NCBI RefSeq assembly: GCF_001619585.1
Contig: NZ_LQNT01000001.1
Span: 124,001 to 188,000 of the forward strand
Direction: 5' to 3'
Source: Bhargavaea cecembensis
GTDB taxonomy: Bacteria; Bacillota; Bacilli; Bacillales_A; Planococcaceae
Length of the DNA: 64,000 nucleotides
The notes beneath the pieces are model-generated. The model saw only the letters and a program-made list of their open reading frames with translations, did no database searches and was not told the origin of the DNA. The number at the start of each line of letters is the position of its first letter. Positions within the stretch are counted from its first letter, which is position 1. A program made the position numbers and the translations under genes. This document shows positions 8,638-15,867 of this stretch, piece by piece.

Positions 8638-9201
8638 TTACCAGTCTTCCTCTTCCATCCTCATCTCTTCTGCGGCAAAGTTAAGGTCTTCCGCTGAGAT
8701 GGTCAGCAACTCATAGTGGCCCTGTTCTGCAGCGGGAAGGGCGAGCCGGCGCAGCCATTTGGGTGACCCTTCGTTCTCTTCATCATAAACCAGAAGCAAC
8801 CCGTCCGAATTGCGGAGCAGAAACTTATCCCGCTCCGAAAACTGCCACGGGCCCTCATAAGGCCGGTTCATCAGCACGGTTGTAAAATCCGCCTGTTCAA
8901 GAATGGATTCATAGGCCATCTTTTTGGAGTCGTCCCAGTTCTTCTCCTGCTCAAGGAACGGCGTAATCACTGCTACTTTCAGGCCGGAATATTCTTTGCG
9001 CAATTCAAATGCAGCTTCGGCAGCCCAGGTTTCGACACCGGGCTGTCCGCTGATAATCACCCACTCCAGGCCCTCATCTTCCAATAGGGCACGGATTCTG
9101 CCGGTGATCGCCCGGCGGATTACCGCGATTCCAGGATGCTTATCATTGAATATCCCAAGTTCGTGCGGCTTATAGCCGCTTACGAGCAGCCGTTTCAGCA
9201 T
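8638..9201 (-). CDS. ypsA: DUF1273 family protein YpsA
   Basis: 187 residues, a SLOG/Rossmann-like protein of the YpsA family (about 180 residues usual). It starts MLKRLLVSGYKPHELGIFND, with conserved GLEWVIISGQPGVE and GLLLVYDEE segments of the nucleotide-binding fold. In B. subtilis YpsA affects cell division and is encoded next to gpsB; gpsB is not seen here. The Met at 9201 is chosen because AAAGGA lies eight bases upstream. A terminator-like hairpin just upstream hints at a leader or a separate small RNA. Confidence 0.88.
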   Translation of the reverse strand: MLKRLLVSGYKPHELGIFNDKHPGIAVIRRAITGRIRALLEDEGLEWVIISGQPGVETWAAEAAFELRKEYSGLKVAVITPFLEQEKNWDDSKKMAYESILEQADFTTVLMNRPYEGPWQFSERDKFLLRNSDGLLLVYDEENEGSPKWLRRLALPAAEQGHYELLTISAEDLNFAAEEMRMEEEDW

Positions 9202-9231
9202 CAGCGACATCCTTTCTGCAGAGAATAAATG

Positions 9232-9260
9232 AAAAAAGCCAGTCCGCAGAACGGACTGGC
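9232..9260 (-). terminator. Minus-strand terminator hairpin upstream of ypsA
   Basis: On the minus strand GCCAGTCCG, loop TTCTG, CGGACTGGC, then TTTTTT. It ends whatever is transcribed from the 9261-9450 region, 31 bases before the ypsA start, so it is either the end of a small RNA or an attenuator. Confidence 0.75.
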
Positions 9261-9450
9261 CGGTAGAAGTCAAAATAAGAAGCCGCCTTTGCCGTAGGAA
9301 AATTAGAAAGTTAAAAACCATCACTCCACAAAGTGGGTGTCCTCAGAGATGTTCCTGCACGTCTCCGGAATTAGTCCGGAGCTTATCATTCCGATCTCGT
9401 TTTTAAACTCCCTATTTCAGCTCAAAGGTTTAACTTTATAATCAATACGG
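9232..9450 (-). ncRNA. Candidate structured RNA or leader upstream of ypsA
   Basis: Between ypsA and the VOC gene no protein is visible, but a nested fold is. A closing stem pairs 9309-9318 with 9399-9409 (GTTTTTAAACT). Inside it is a stem pairing 9346-9350 with 9394-9398, capped by a perfect hairpin (CTCCGGA/TCCGGAG, 9363-9381). A second arm lies at 9322-9339. Together these form a three-way junction, followed by a terminator at 9232-9260. It matches no riboswitch consensus I know; no convincing promoter was found. Confidence 0.35.
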
Positions 9451-9570
9451 TCAATGCAGCTTGTATTTAGAGTATAGGGCAAAATGGTCCGGGATGCAAT
9501 GGAAATGTCTGGCGGTGGAAAAATCAGCCCATCTCCTGACTGATGGTGCAGTGGGGATACGTTGCCGTGT

Positions 9571-9576
9571 TATAAT
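9571..9576 (+). promoter_or_regulatory. Extended -10 promoter of the VOC gene
   Basis: TGTTATAAT ending at 9576 is an extended -10 element with no good -35. Transcription would start near 9583, which favours the TTG start at 9607 over the ATG at 9586. Confidence 0.5.
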
Positions 9577-9606
9577 GGAAACAGTATGAAAAGCGGGGTG
9601 AACCGT

Positions 9607-10269
9607 TTGTTCAAGTCGGTGACGTTTTACACAGATCAGCTTGCCGCAATGCGGCGCTTTTATGGCAATATTCTTGAACTTGAAATCACGGAAAGAGCGG
9701 AAGATCGATTTACGGTCAGGATTGGTACGACCGATGTGACGTTTGTTGCCGGGGACCGGCCGGCATTTTACCATTTTGCAATCAACATCCCCGGCAATCA
9801 GTTTTCCATGCTGAAGTATTGGATCCAGGACAGGGTCCCGCTGAATTGGGAAGATGGTGTGGATGAGGTGTACTTCCGTGCCTTCGATGCCGACTCCATG
9901 TATTTCGAGGATCCGGCCGGCAACGTCGTCGAGCTGATCGGCAGAAGAAAAAAAGACGTTTATGGAGATATCACCCGTTCGTCATTCCTGAATCTCAGCG
10001 AGGTGGGACTCGTTGCACAGGACGTACAGCTGGCAGGGCAAAAATTGTTTGATGCGGGTCTGCCGCTCCGGGGCACGGATCTCGAGCCCGATGAACTGAA
10101 CTTCATTGGCAGCGGCGACGCCTATTTCGTTTTGGTTCCTCAGGGGCGCAGATGGTATTTCTCCAAGAAAGACGCCGAAATCCATCCGCTTGCGGCCGTT
10201 TTGACCGACGGAACGGAATTCCGGCTGGATGCCTCAGGGCAGATCAGCCAGAGCAACTGCACAGAGTAA
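9607..10269 (+). CDS. VOC (glyoxalase/dioxygenase fold) family protein
   Basis: About 220 residues with two vicinal-oxygen-chelate modules. The first starts MFKSVTFYTDQLAAMRRFYG and ends YFEDPAGNVVELIGR, with the metal-ligand type Glu in NVVELIG. The second half is a degenerate module (FLNLSEVGLVAQDV). TTG at 9607 is preferred because CGGGGTGA sits five bases upstream. VOC proteins include glyoxalases, dioxygenases and thiol transferases; the substrate cannot be told here. Followed closely by a zinc-ribbon gene. Confidence 0.82.
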   Translation: MFKSVTFYTDQLAAMRRFYGNILELEITERAEDRFTVRIGTTDVTFVAGDRPAFYHFAINIPGNQFSMLKYWIQDRVPLNWEDGVDEVYFRAFDADSMYFEDPAGNVVELIGRRKKDVYGDITRSSFLNLSEVGLVAQDVQLAGQKLFDAGLPLRGTDLEPDELNFIGSGDAYFVLVPQGRRWYFSKKDAEIHPLAAVLTDGTEFRLDASGQISQSNCTE

Positions 10270-10301
10270 GACAGGGATCATATTTGGGAGTGTGTTTTAG
10301 G

Positions 10302-10448
10302 ATGTTGGGACTGTTTAAGAAAAAATGTGGAATCTGCAAGCGCAAGACATCTCTTCTGCGCACATATCGCAGGGACCGCGGTCATGTCATCAAGGTTTGT
10401 CCGGCGTGCGGTGAGTATGCCGAGCGTCGTGCCTACAAGAAGGCCTGA
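10302..10448 (+). CDS. Small zinc-ribbon protein
   Basis: 48 residues starting MLGLFKKKCGICKRKTSLLR, with two CxxC pairs (CGIC and CPAC) spaced as in a zinc ribbon and a basic tail. Ribosome site GGGAGTG. The function is not known; the fold suggests binding to nucleic acid or protein. It lies between the VOC gene and fnr on the same strand with short gaps, so the three may be co-transcribed. Confidence 0.7.
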   Translation: MLGLFKKKCGICKRKTSLLRTYRRDRGHVIKVCPACGEYAERRAYKKA

Positions 10449-10480
10449 CCACGTGATTCATGGACAAAGGAAGTGGCGCA

Positions 10481-11176
10481 ATGGAACGCGCATTATCTGC
10501 CGTTGAAGGAATGACTGGCATTCTGAAAGCTTCAGCGGGCAGCTTGGCAGTGGATAAGGGAGATTATCTGTTCCGGGAGGGTGAACAGGCTGAAGCGCTT
10601 TACTACGTGGAGACCGGAAAAGTCCGGGTGGGGAAAGTGACGCCTGACGGTCGCGAAATCACATTCCGGATCTGCGGTGAAGGGGACTTTATCGGTGAAG
10701 TCATGCCGTTTTGTCCGCCGGCAGCCTATACTGTGGAAGCGAAGGCGACGGAAGGTACAAAGGTTGCAGCCATACCGAAGGATCGCCTGGAGGAGCTGCT
10801 GTACCTGGAGCATGAGCTCGCGATTGCTTATATGAAATGGATGGGAGTCCTGCAGCAGCGGACGCAATCCAAGTTTCGGGACCTGATCCTTCACGGGAAA
10901 AAAGGCGCGTTGTATTCTACCCTCATCCGAATGTCCAACAGCTATGGGGTACCTGCAGAAGGTGGCGGAATCCTGATCGATCTCGAACTGACCAATCAGG
11001 AACTGGCCAATTTCTGCGGCATGGCCCGTGAAGTAGCCAACCGGATGCTGTCGGAACTGAAGCGGAACGGAAAGATCCGGATGGAGAATGGCCGGATTGT
11101 CCTGACCGACATCGGGTTCCTGCGCGCTGAGATGCACTGCGAGAACTGTCCGATGGAAATCTGCAGCATTGAATAA
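10481..11176 (+). CDS. fnr: Fnr, oxygen-sensing Fe-S regulator of the Crp family
   Basis: Cyclic-nucleotide-type beta-barrel (YLFREGEQAEALYYVETG), a dimer helix and a C-terminal HTH (LTNQELANFCGMAREVANRM). The tail CENCPMEIC carries the cluster Cys residues. Counted from an upstream in-frame ATG at 10460, the ligands fall at Asp141, Cys227, Cys230 and Cys235, the same numbers as in B. subtilis Fnr, so this is a Bacillus-type 4Fe-4S Fnr active without oxygen. The start at 10481 is preferred for its AGGAAG ribosome site. A matching Fnr box lies at 12341. Confidence 0.9.
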   Translation: MERALSAVEGMTGILKASAGSLAVDKGDYLFREGEQAEALYYVETGKVRVGKVTPDGREITFRICGEGDFIGEVMPFCPPAAYTVEAKATEGTKVAAIPKDRLEELLYLEHELAIAYMKWMGVLQQRTQSKFRDLILHGKKGALYSTLIRMSNSYGVPAEGGGILIDLELTNQELANFCGMAREVANRMLSELKRNGKIRMENGRIVLTDIGFLRAEMHCENCPMEICSIE

Positions 11177-11241
11177 ATGATCTTAATAAAGACCTCGGTT
11201 CTACCTTGTTAATATTTAATAATAATTCGAGGAGGGCTAAT

Positions 11242-12012
11242 ATGGGTTTCTTTGATCTAAAAGCAATTTGTGGTGTGTGTAATGACGAAGTTGGCTTGAA
11301 TCGTGTAAAAGTAAAAAGATCAAACGCTTGGTTATGCCCTAGCTGTTTAAAAAAAGTTGGTGGGGCAATGGCAATAAATATAAATAAAACTACAATTGAT
11401 GAGATTAATGCGATTATTCAAGACAAGGAAGACAAACTTGGTGATGATCCATTTTCACGAGCCGAAAATATGTACAAGTTTTGTAAAGAGAATAATTTTG
11501 GTTCCGGATTTAATGAGAAGTGGGGGGTAAAACACTTCAAAGTATTACAAGATAATTTAATCCGTGGTGAGAAAGTATTGATGACCTTTATCGGATTACA
11601 CAATTATCAAACTACTACTAAGCATGATAGTAACTATGCCTATGCTATCACCAATAAACGAATTATTTTTGGTCAAAAATCTCTTACTGGTGAGAAATTC
11701 AAAGCAGTTAATCACGAAAGAATTAATGATGTTTCTTTTAATAAAGGAATGATTTTCGGGGTGTTAACTATTGATACACCTCAAGAGAAGTTTAATATAG
11801 CCCTAGATTCATCTTCTGCCTCATCCATTAACAATGCAATTCATGAAGTCTTGGATAAACTAAAGTCATCTGGTGATGAAGCAAGTTCCTTACAGTCCTC
11901 CAATTATGCTTCTTCTGCTGATGAAATTATTAAATTTAAAGGACTTTTAGATTCTGGCATTATAACTAAAGAAGAATTCGAAGCTAAAAAGAAACAATTA
12001 CTTGGATTGTAA
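11242..12012 (+). CDS. Zinc-ribbon, bacterial PH and SHOCT domain protein, AT-rich
   Basis: 256 residues in three parts. An N-terminal CxxC...CxxC zinc ribbon (CGVCNDE, CPSC) comes first. A PH-like domain of the YokE type follows (YAYAITNKRIIFGQKSL). The C-terminal SHOCT helix pair reads FKGLLDSGIITKEEFEAKKK. Start ATG with GAGGAGGG upstream. Base and codon use are clearly AT-richer than all neighbours, which points to recent transfer. A copy of the dispersed repeat lies 80 bases downstream. Such proteins are often phage- or defence-linked, but no partner is visible. Confidence 0.82.
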   Translation: MGFFDLKAICGVCNDEVGLNRVKVKRSNAWLCPSCLKKVGGAMAININKTTIDEINAIIQDKEDKLGDDPFSRAENMYKFCKENNFGSGFNEKWGVKHFKVLQDNLIRGEKVLMTFIGLHNYQTTTKHDSNYAYAITNKRIIFGQKSLTGEKFKAVNHERINDVSFNKGMIFGVLTIDTPQEKFNIALDSSSASSINNAIHEVLDKLKSSGDEASSLQSSNYASSADEIIKFKGLLDSGIITKEEFEAKKKQLLGL

Positions 12013-12090
12013 TATATATTGGCTAGCTCTAAATGAATTTAAGCATCTTTTAGCTAAAACTATTGCAAGCAACACTTTTTAGAAAGATTG

Positions 12091-12202
12091 AAGCGGAGAG
12101 TCCGAGACACCTGCGGGAAAAGCGTTAGCCGAAGACCCCGCAGAGCGCAGCTCGAGGAGGCTAAGGCAACGCCCGCGGTAAGCGAGGACTCGTAGCGGAA
12201 AT
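12091..12202 (+). repeat. Dispersed structured intergenic repeat, copy c (short form)
   Basis: Carries both arms of copy a: 12110-12140 is identical to 1786-1816 reversed, and 12159-12178 to 1710-1729 reversed. Only 18 bases lie between the arms, with no two-hairpin module, so this is the undecorated form. Confidence 0.82.
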
Positions 12203-12251
12203 TCGATGGATTTTTAATCCACTGTCTTTAAGGGTACGATTTTTTTCATAG

Positions 12252-12300
12252 CCCCTGTCTTCAGTAGCCATTTGCTCTTACTGAAGACGGGGGTCTTTTT
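12252..12300 (+). terminator. Terminator upstream of the cytochrome oxidase operon
   Basis: CCCCTGTCTTCAGTA pairs with TACTGAAGACGGGG, followed by TCTTTTT. It isolates the ba3 oxidase promoter from upstream transcription. Confidence 0.82.
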
Positions 12301-12340
12301 GTCTATTTTATTACAGAAGACCTAAAATCATCGGAAAACG

Positions 12341-12383
12341 TGTGATGTTTATCACAGTTCCCGGGTCCGGCGAATTTTAAGAT
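12341..12383 (+). promoter_or_regulatory. Fnr box and promoter of the ba3 oxidase operon
   Basis: TGTGATGTTTATCACA at 12341-12356 is a perfect TGTGA-N6-TCACA Fnr/Crp palindrome. A -10-like TAAGAT lies at 12378-12383. Starting at about 12390, the box would be centred near -41.5, the class II activator position. A weaker alternative -10 (TATAGA, 12389) would place the box at about -52. Confidence 0.72.
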
Positions 12384-12415
12384 GGGACTATAGAAACCGG
12401 TCGGGAGGGTTGGCG

Positions 12416-12538
12416 ATGAAAAATAAGAAGAACCCGCACGAAGCAGATCTGAGGGGCACTCTCATCAGTGTTCTCACCGTCGGGATCCTCATTGCCGTAA
12501 TGTGGTTTGCGGTCTACGCCATGTATGTGGCGCTATAA
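12416..12538 (+). CDS. cbaD: ba3-type cytochrome c oxidase subunit IIa
   Basis: Forty residues: a short charged N-terminus (MKNKKNPHEADLRGTL) and a single TM helix (VGILIAVMWFAVYAMYV). This is the small CoxIIa subunit that in ba3 oxidases replaces the missing first TM helix of subunit II. Ribosome site GGGAGGG. It is the first gene of the oxidase operon, 17 bases before subunit II. Confidence 0.85.
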   Translation: MKNKKNPHEADLRGTLISVLTVGILIAVMWFAVYAMYVAL

Positions 12539-12555
12539 CGAAAGGAGTGAAGGTC

Positions 12556-13029
12556 ATGCACTTGCACAAGTTTGAGAAAATCTGGCTGATTTTCGGAATC
12601 GCCATGCTCGCCGTATTCCTTGGCATCGTCGGTGTTCAGGCTTTTACACAGGGACAGACACCGGCAGGAGGCATGAAGAAAATTGATCCTGAAAAGGTGG
12701 ATGTGACGGCTCCGTTCGATGATCCGGGTGTCCATCAGATTGACGATGATACCTATGAAGTGGTGATCAAGGCAATGGCGTATGGATATGAGCCTTCGGA
12801 AATCAAAGTTCCGGCCGGTAAAGAAATCATCTTCAAAGTGACCAGCAAGGATGTCATACACAGCTTCACGATTCCCAACACGAAAGTAAACATGATGGTC
12901 GTCCCCGGACAGATCAATGAAAAACGCTATACCTTCAATGAGCCCGGGACGTTTCTGATTCTTTGCAATGAGTATTGCGGTACCGGCCATCACTTCATGC
13001 ATACTGAAATCGAGGTGGTTGAGGAATGA
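12556..13029 (+). CDS. cbaB: ba3-type cytochrome c oxidase subunit II
   Basis: 157 residues with one N-terminal TM anchor (IWLIFGIAMLAVFLGIVGV) and an extracytoplasmic cupredoxin domain. The CuA site is complete: an upstream His in VIHSFTIPN, then CNEYCGTGHHFMH giving two Cys, His and Met. It takes electrons from cytochrome c. The start at 12556 has AAAGGAG upstream. The stop overlaps the start of subunit I in an ATGA. Confidence 0.93.
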   Translation: MHLHKFEKIWLIFGIAMLAVFLGIVGVQAFTQGQTPAGGMKKIDPEKVDVTAPFDDPGVHQIDDDTYEVVIKAMAYGYEPSEIKVPAGKEIIFKVTSKDVIHSFTIPNTKVNMMVVPGQINEKRYTFNEPGTFLILCNEYCGTGHHFMHTEIEVVEE

Positions 13030-14741
13030 TTCTGCACTCTGAACGCGGACCTCTCGCAGGTCGTCGCACATCATCTGCTGTTGCAGCAACGGCTTCGGCA
13101 TCCGAACGGAAACTCGCCCTCTGGAATATCGGTTTCGCCTATACAGCGTTTTTAATCGGCACCCTTTGCGGTCTGATCCAGGTGTTCATGCGCAATGAGA
13201 TGATCGAACTGCCTGCATGGCTGGACTATTATCAGGTACTGACTGTCCATGGCGTGACACTTGCACTTGTCTATACAACATTTTTCATCTATGCCTTCCT
13301 CATAACAGGCATGAGCAGGTCCCTCGGAAGCTTCGGACCTAAAGTGGCCCGCTGGTCCTGGATTGGATTTTTCGTGGCCGCTGCCGGTACGGTGTGGGCA
13401 ACCATTGAAATCCTGTCGGGCAGGGCAAGTGTCCTCTACACGTTTTATGCACCGCTTAAGGCGAGCGGCTGGTTCTACGTATCACTTGCTCTCCTGATCA
13501 TCGGTACCTGGATCATCAGTTTCGCGCTGATCGCCCACTATGTGAAGTGGCGCAAAGCCAACCCGGGTGTCTTGAGTCCGCTGTTCGCATTCATGACCAT
13601 CTCGACACTGGCCATGTGGATCATCGCCTGCCTCGGGGTTGTCGCCGCTGTTGTATTCATGTACATTCCTTGGGCATTCGGATGGGTGGATACAATCAAT
13701 GTCGAACTGAGCCGGACGCTATTCTGGTTTTTCGGCCACCCGCTGGTCTACTTCTGGCTGCTTCCTGCCTATATGGCCTGGTATCTTGTCGTCCCGAAAC
13801 TTCTGGGCACAAAAGTATTCAGTGATTCCCTGGCGCGCCTGTCATTCCTGCTCTTCATCCTGTTCTCCATACCGGTCGGCCTTCACCACCAGCTGACCGA
13901 GCCGGGTGTTGCTGATTTCTGGAAGTTCCTTCAGGTCACGCTCACCTTCATGGTCGTCATCCCGACGCTCATGACCGCGTTCTCGCTGTTTGCCACTTTC
14001 GAAATCTCCGGGCGCCAGAAAGGGGCGAAGGGGCTGTTCGGATGGGTCGGCAAGCTGCCTTGGAATGACATCCGCTTTACATCACTCTTTATCTCGATGG
14101 TGTTCTTTATCCCCGGCGGGGCAGGCGGGATCATCAACACCAGTTTCCAGCTGAATGAATTGGTCCACAACACGCTCTGGGTAGTCGGCCACTTCCACAT
14201 CACTGTAGGTACTCCGGTCGCCATGACATTCATGGGCATCTCGTTCTGGCTGATTCCTTATCTGACAGGACGGACACTTACAAAGACGACCAAAAATCTT
14301 GCGTTTGTCCAGATCATTTCCTGGTCGGTCGGCATGCTCTTCATGTCCACCGCACAGCACGTACTCGGCCTGCTGGGTGCTCCGCGGCGGACGCAGCACT
14401 CCAATTACAGCGATCATCCTACGGTACTGGGCTGGTTTGACGGATTCTTCTCGAATACGTCGACTCTGGCTCTTGGCGGGATCATCCTGTTCTTCTCCGC
14501 AATGCTGCTCATGGTTATCGTGTTCCGGCTCTGGCTGATTGAACCTCGTTCCGAAAAAGGTGACCTGTATGCAGAATTTCCGATTGCGGAAAGCGATGCT
14601 TCGGCAACACCAAGATGGCTTGAAAACTGGTGGATCTGGATCGGCATCGCAGTCGCCCTGATCCTGCTTGCCTACACGTTCCCGATCACCCATATGATCC
14701 AGGATGCACCTCCGGGGTCCAAAGGCTTTATCAACTGGTAA
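13026..14741 (+). CDS. cbaA: ba3-type cytochrome c oxidase subunit I
   Basis: 571-residue haem-copper oxidase subunit I with 12-13 TM helices, reducing oxygen to water and pumping protons. Haem b His is in LTVHGVTLALV. The CuB centre is FGHPLVYFWLLPAY, with the His-Tyr cross-link pair, plus GLHHQLT; high-spin haem His is in VVGHFHITVG. These are the B-family (ba3) forms, high-affinity enzymes suited to low oxygen. Coupled to subunit II by a 4-base overlap. The upstream Fnr box suggests oxygen-dependent control. Confidence 0.95.
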   Translation: MILHSERGPLAGRRTSSAVAATASASERKLALWNIGFAYTAFLIGTLCGLIQVFMRNEMIELPAWLDYYQVLTVHGVTLALVYTTFFIYAFLITGMSRSLGSFGPKVARWSWIGFFVAAAGTVWATIEILSGRASVLYTFYAPLKASGWFYVSLALLIIGTWIISFALIAHYVKWRKANPGVLSPLFAFMTISTLAMWIIACLGVVAAVVFMYIPWAFGWVDTINVELSRTLFWFFGHPLVYFWLLPAYMAWYLVVPKLLGTKVFSDSLARLSFLLFILFSIPVGLHHQLTEPGVADFWKFLQVTLTFMVVIPTLMTAFSLFATFEISGRQKGAKGLFGWVGKLPWNDIRFTSLFISMVFFIPGGAGGIINTSFQLNELVHNTLWVVGHFHITVGTPVAMTFMGISFWLIPYLTGRTLTKTTKNLAFVQIISWSVGMLFMSTAQHVLGLLGAPRRTQHSNYSDHPTVLGWFDGFFSNTSTLALGGIILFFSAMLLMVIVFRLWLIEPRSEKGDLYAEFPIAESDASATPRWLENWWIWIGIAVALILLAYTFPITHMIQDAPPGSKGFINW

Positions 14742-14753
14742 GGAGATGAGAAA

Positions 14754-14840
14754 ATGCTGCTTATGACTGTATCATTCATGATCGTTATGATCATCGCCAT
14801 GGTAATTGCCATGGAGCTTGGATCAGAAAAGGAAATGTAA
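14754..14840 (+). CDS. Putative 28-residue membrane peptide of the oxidase operon
   Basis: MLLMTVSFMIVMIIAMVIAM followed by ELGSEKEM: a single TM helix and a short charged tail. AAGGAGATG gives a good ribosome site, 12 bases after subunit I, and the operon terminator follows directly. It may be an additional small oxidase subunit or assembly peptide; no family is recognised. Confidence 0.6.
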   Translation: MLLMTVSFMIVMIIAMVIAMELGSEKEM

Positions 14841-14846
14841 ACTGCA

Positions 14847-14875
14847 AGCCTGTCCGGCATCGGACAGGCTTTTTT
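14847..14875 (+). terminator. Terminator of the ba3 oxidase operon
   Basis: AGCCTGTCCG, loop GCAT, CGGACAGGCT, then TTTTTC. Confidence 0.88.
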
Positions 14876-14948
14876 CATATTGCCGCATGGCCGGAAAACT
14901 GACACCATGGAACCAGGAAGAAAAAATGCCGTGAAAGGGAGTGACGGG

Positions 14949-15479
14949 ATGATCGTCAGACGGGCTAAAGCGGGCGATGAGAGGGAAATGGCTTCAGTTC
15001 ATGTGGCAAGTTGGAAGACAACCTATCGGGGAATCGTTTCAGAAGAATACCTGGAGTCGCTGAAGATAGAGGAGCGGGAGGAGAGCTGGAAGAAAGGAAT
15101 CATTCACACAAAGGCATTTGTCGCTGAAGAGGAGCGGGGCATTGTCGGTTTTGCCAATGGCGGACCTGAACGGTCGGGCAGCTATCCTGACTATGACGGG
15201 GAATTGTATGCCATCTACCTGTTGAAAGAATGCCAGGGCCAGGGTACCGGGCAAAATCTTGTCCGACAGGTTGCAGGTGCCTTGAAGAAGGCCGGATTCC
15301 GTTCGCTTTTGGTCAGGGTTCTGCAAAATAATCCTTCGAGACATTTTTATGAAGCTTTGGGCGGCATACCGATTGGGACAGAGGAGATTGAAATAGGCGG
15401 AGACCGGTATTCGGAACTGGTTTATGGATGGCCTGACCTGAATATTCTTATTGGAAAGGACGAATCGGGTGGCTTTTAA
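14949..15479 (+). CDS. GNAT family N-acetyltransferase
   Basis: 176 residues starting MIVRRAKAGDEREMASVHV. The acetyl-CoA loop ECQGQGTGQNLVRQV (Q/RxxGxG/A type) and the C-terminal NPSRHFYEALGG motif are clear. It transfers acetyl from acetyl-CoA to an amine; the substrate is unknown. ATG 14949 is chosen because AAGGGAGTG lies just upstream. It overlaps the DUF2087 gene by 11 bases, so the two are probably co-translated. Confidence 0.87.
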   Translation: MIVRRAKAGDEREMASVHVASWKTTYRGIVSEEYLESLKIEEREESWKKGIIHTKAFVAEEERGIVGFANGGPERSGSYPDYDGELYAIYLLKECQGQGTGQNLVRQVAGALKKAGFRSLLVRVLQNNPSRHFYEALGGIPIGTEEIEIGGDRYSELVYGWPDLNILIGKDESGGF

Positions 15480-15762
15480 TGTTACTAATCAGGAGCGGGA
15501 ACAGACATTGAAAAACTTGTTTAAAAAGGGGCCGGACGGGCCGCTCGATGTCTTTCCTTCGAAAGAGAAAAGAAAATTCATTGTGGCTGAGCATCGCGCC
15601 GGTCGGTTCGAAAAAGGAAAATCTTATCATGAACGGGAAGTTAATGAAATTCTGATGCTTGCATATCCGGACTTTGCAACGATCCGAAGGTTTCTGATCG
15701 ATTACGGAATGATGGAGCGGTCGGAGGACGGCCGGGTGTACCGAAGGACAGAACAGCGCTGA
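15469..15762 (+). CDS. DUF2087 domain protein
   Basis: 97 residues from GTG 15469, which overlaps the end of the GNAT gene. The conserved DUF2087 pattern is visible: DVFPSKEKRKFIV, FEKGKSYHEREVNEIL and FATIRRFLIDYGMMER, ending with a DGRVYRR wing. This looks like a small winged-helix fold, possibly DNA-binding. In other genomes the domain is often fused to ArsR-type HTH domains or acetyltransferases. Confidence 0.78.
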   Translation: MAFNVTNQEREQTLKNLFKKGPDGPLDVFPSKEKRKFIVAEHRAGRFEKGKSYHEREVNEILMLAYPDFATIRRFLIDYGMMERSEDGRVYRRTEQR

Positions 15763-15867
15763 GTGGGTGTCCGACGGTCCTTTGTAAGACGTCTTGAAGC
15801 TGCCCCACAGGAGTGGTACAATGCTGTCCTGTTTTCTGCGAAGACATAGGGTGTGAGGGGGAGTGCC

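Noticed and set aside
9230..9460. RNase P RNA near ypsA, as in B. subtilis
   Set aside because: The conserved RNase P blocks are not present and the region is too short.
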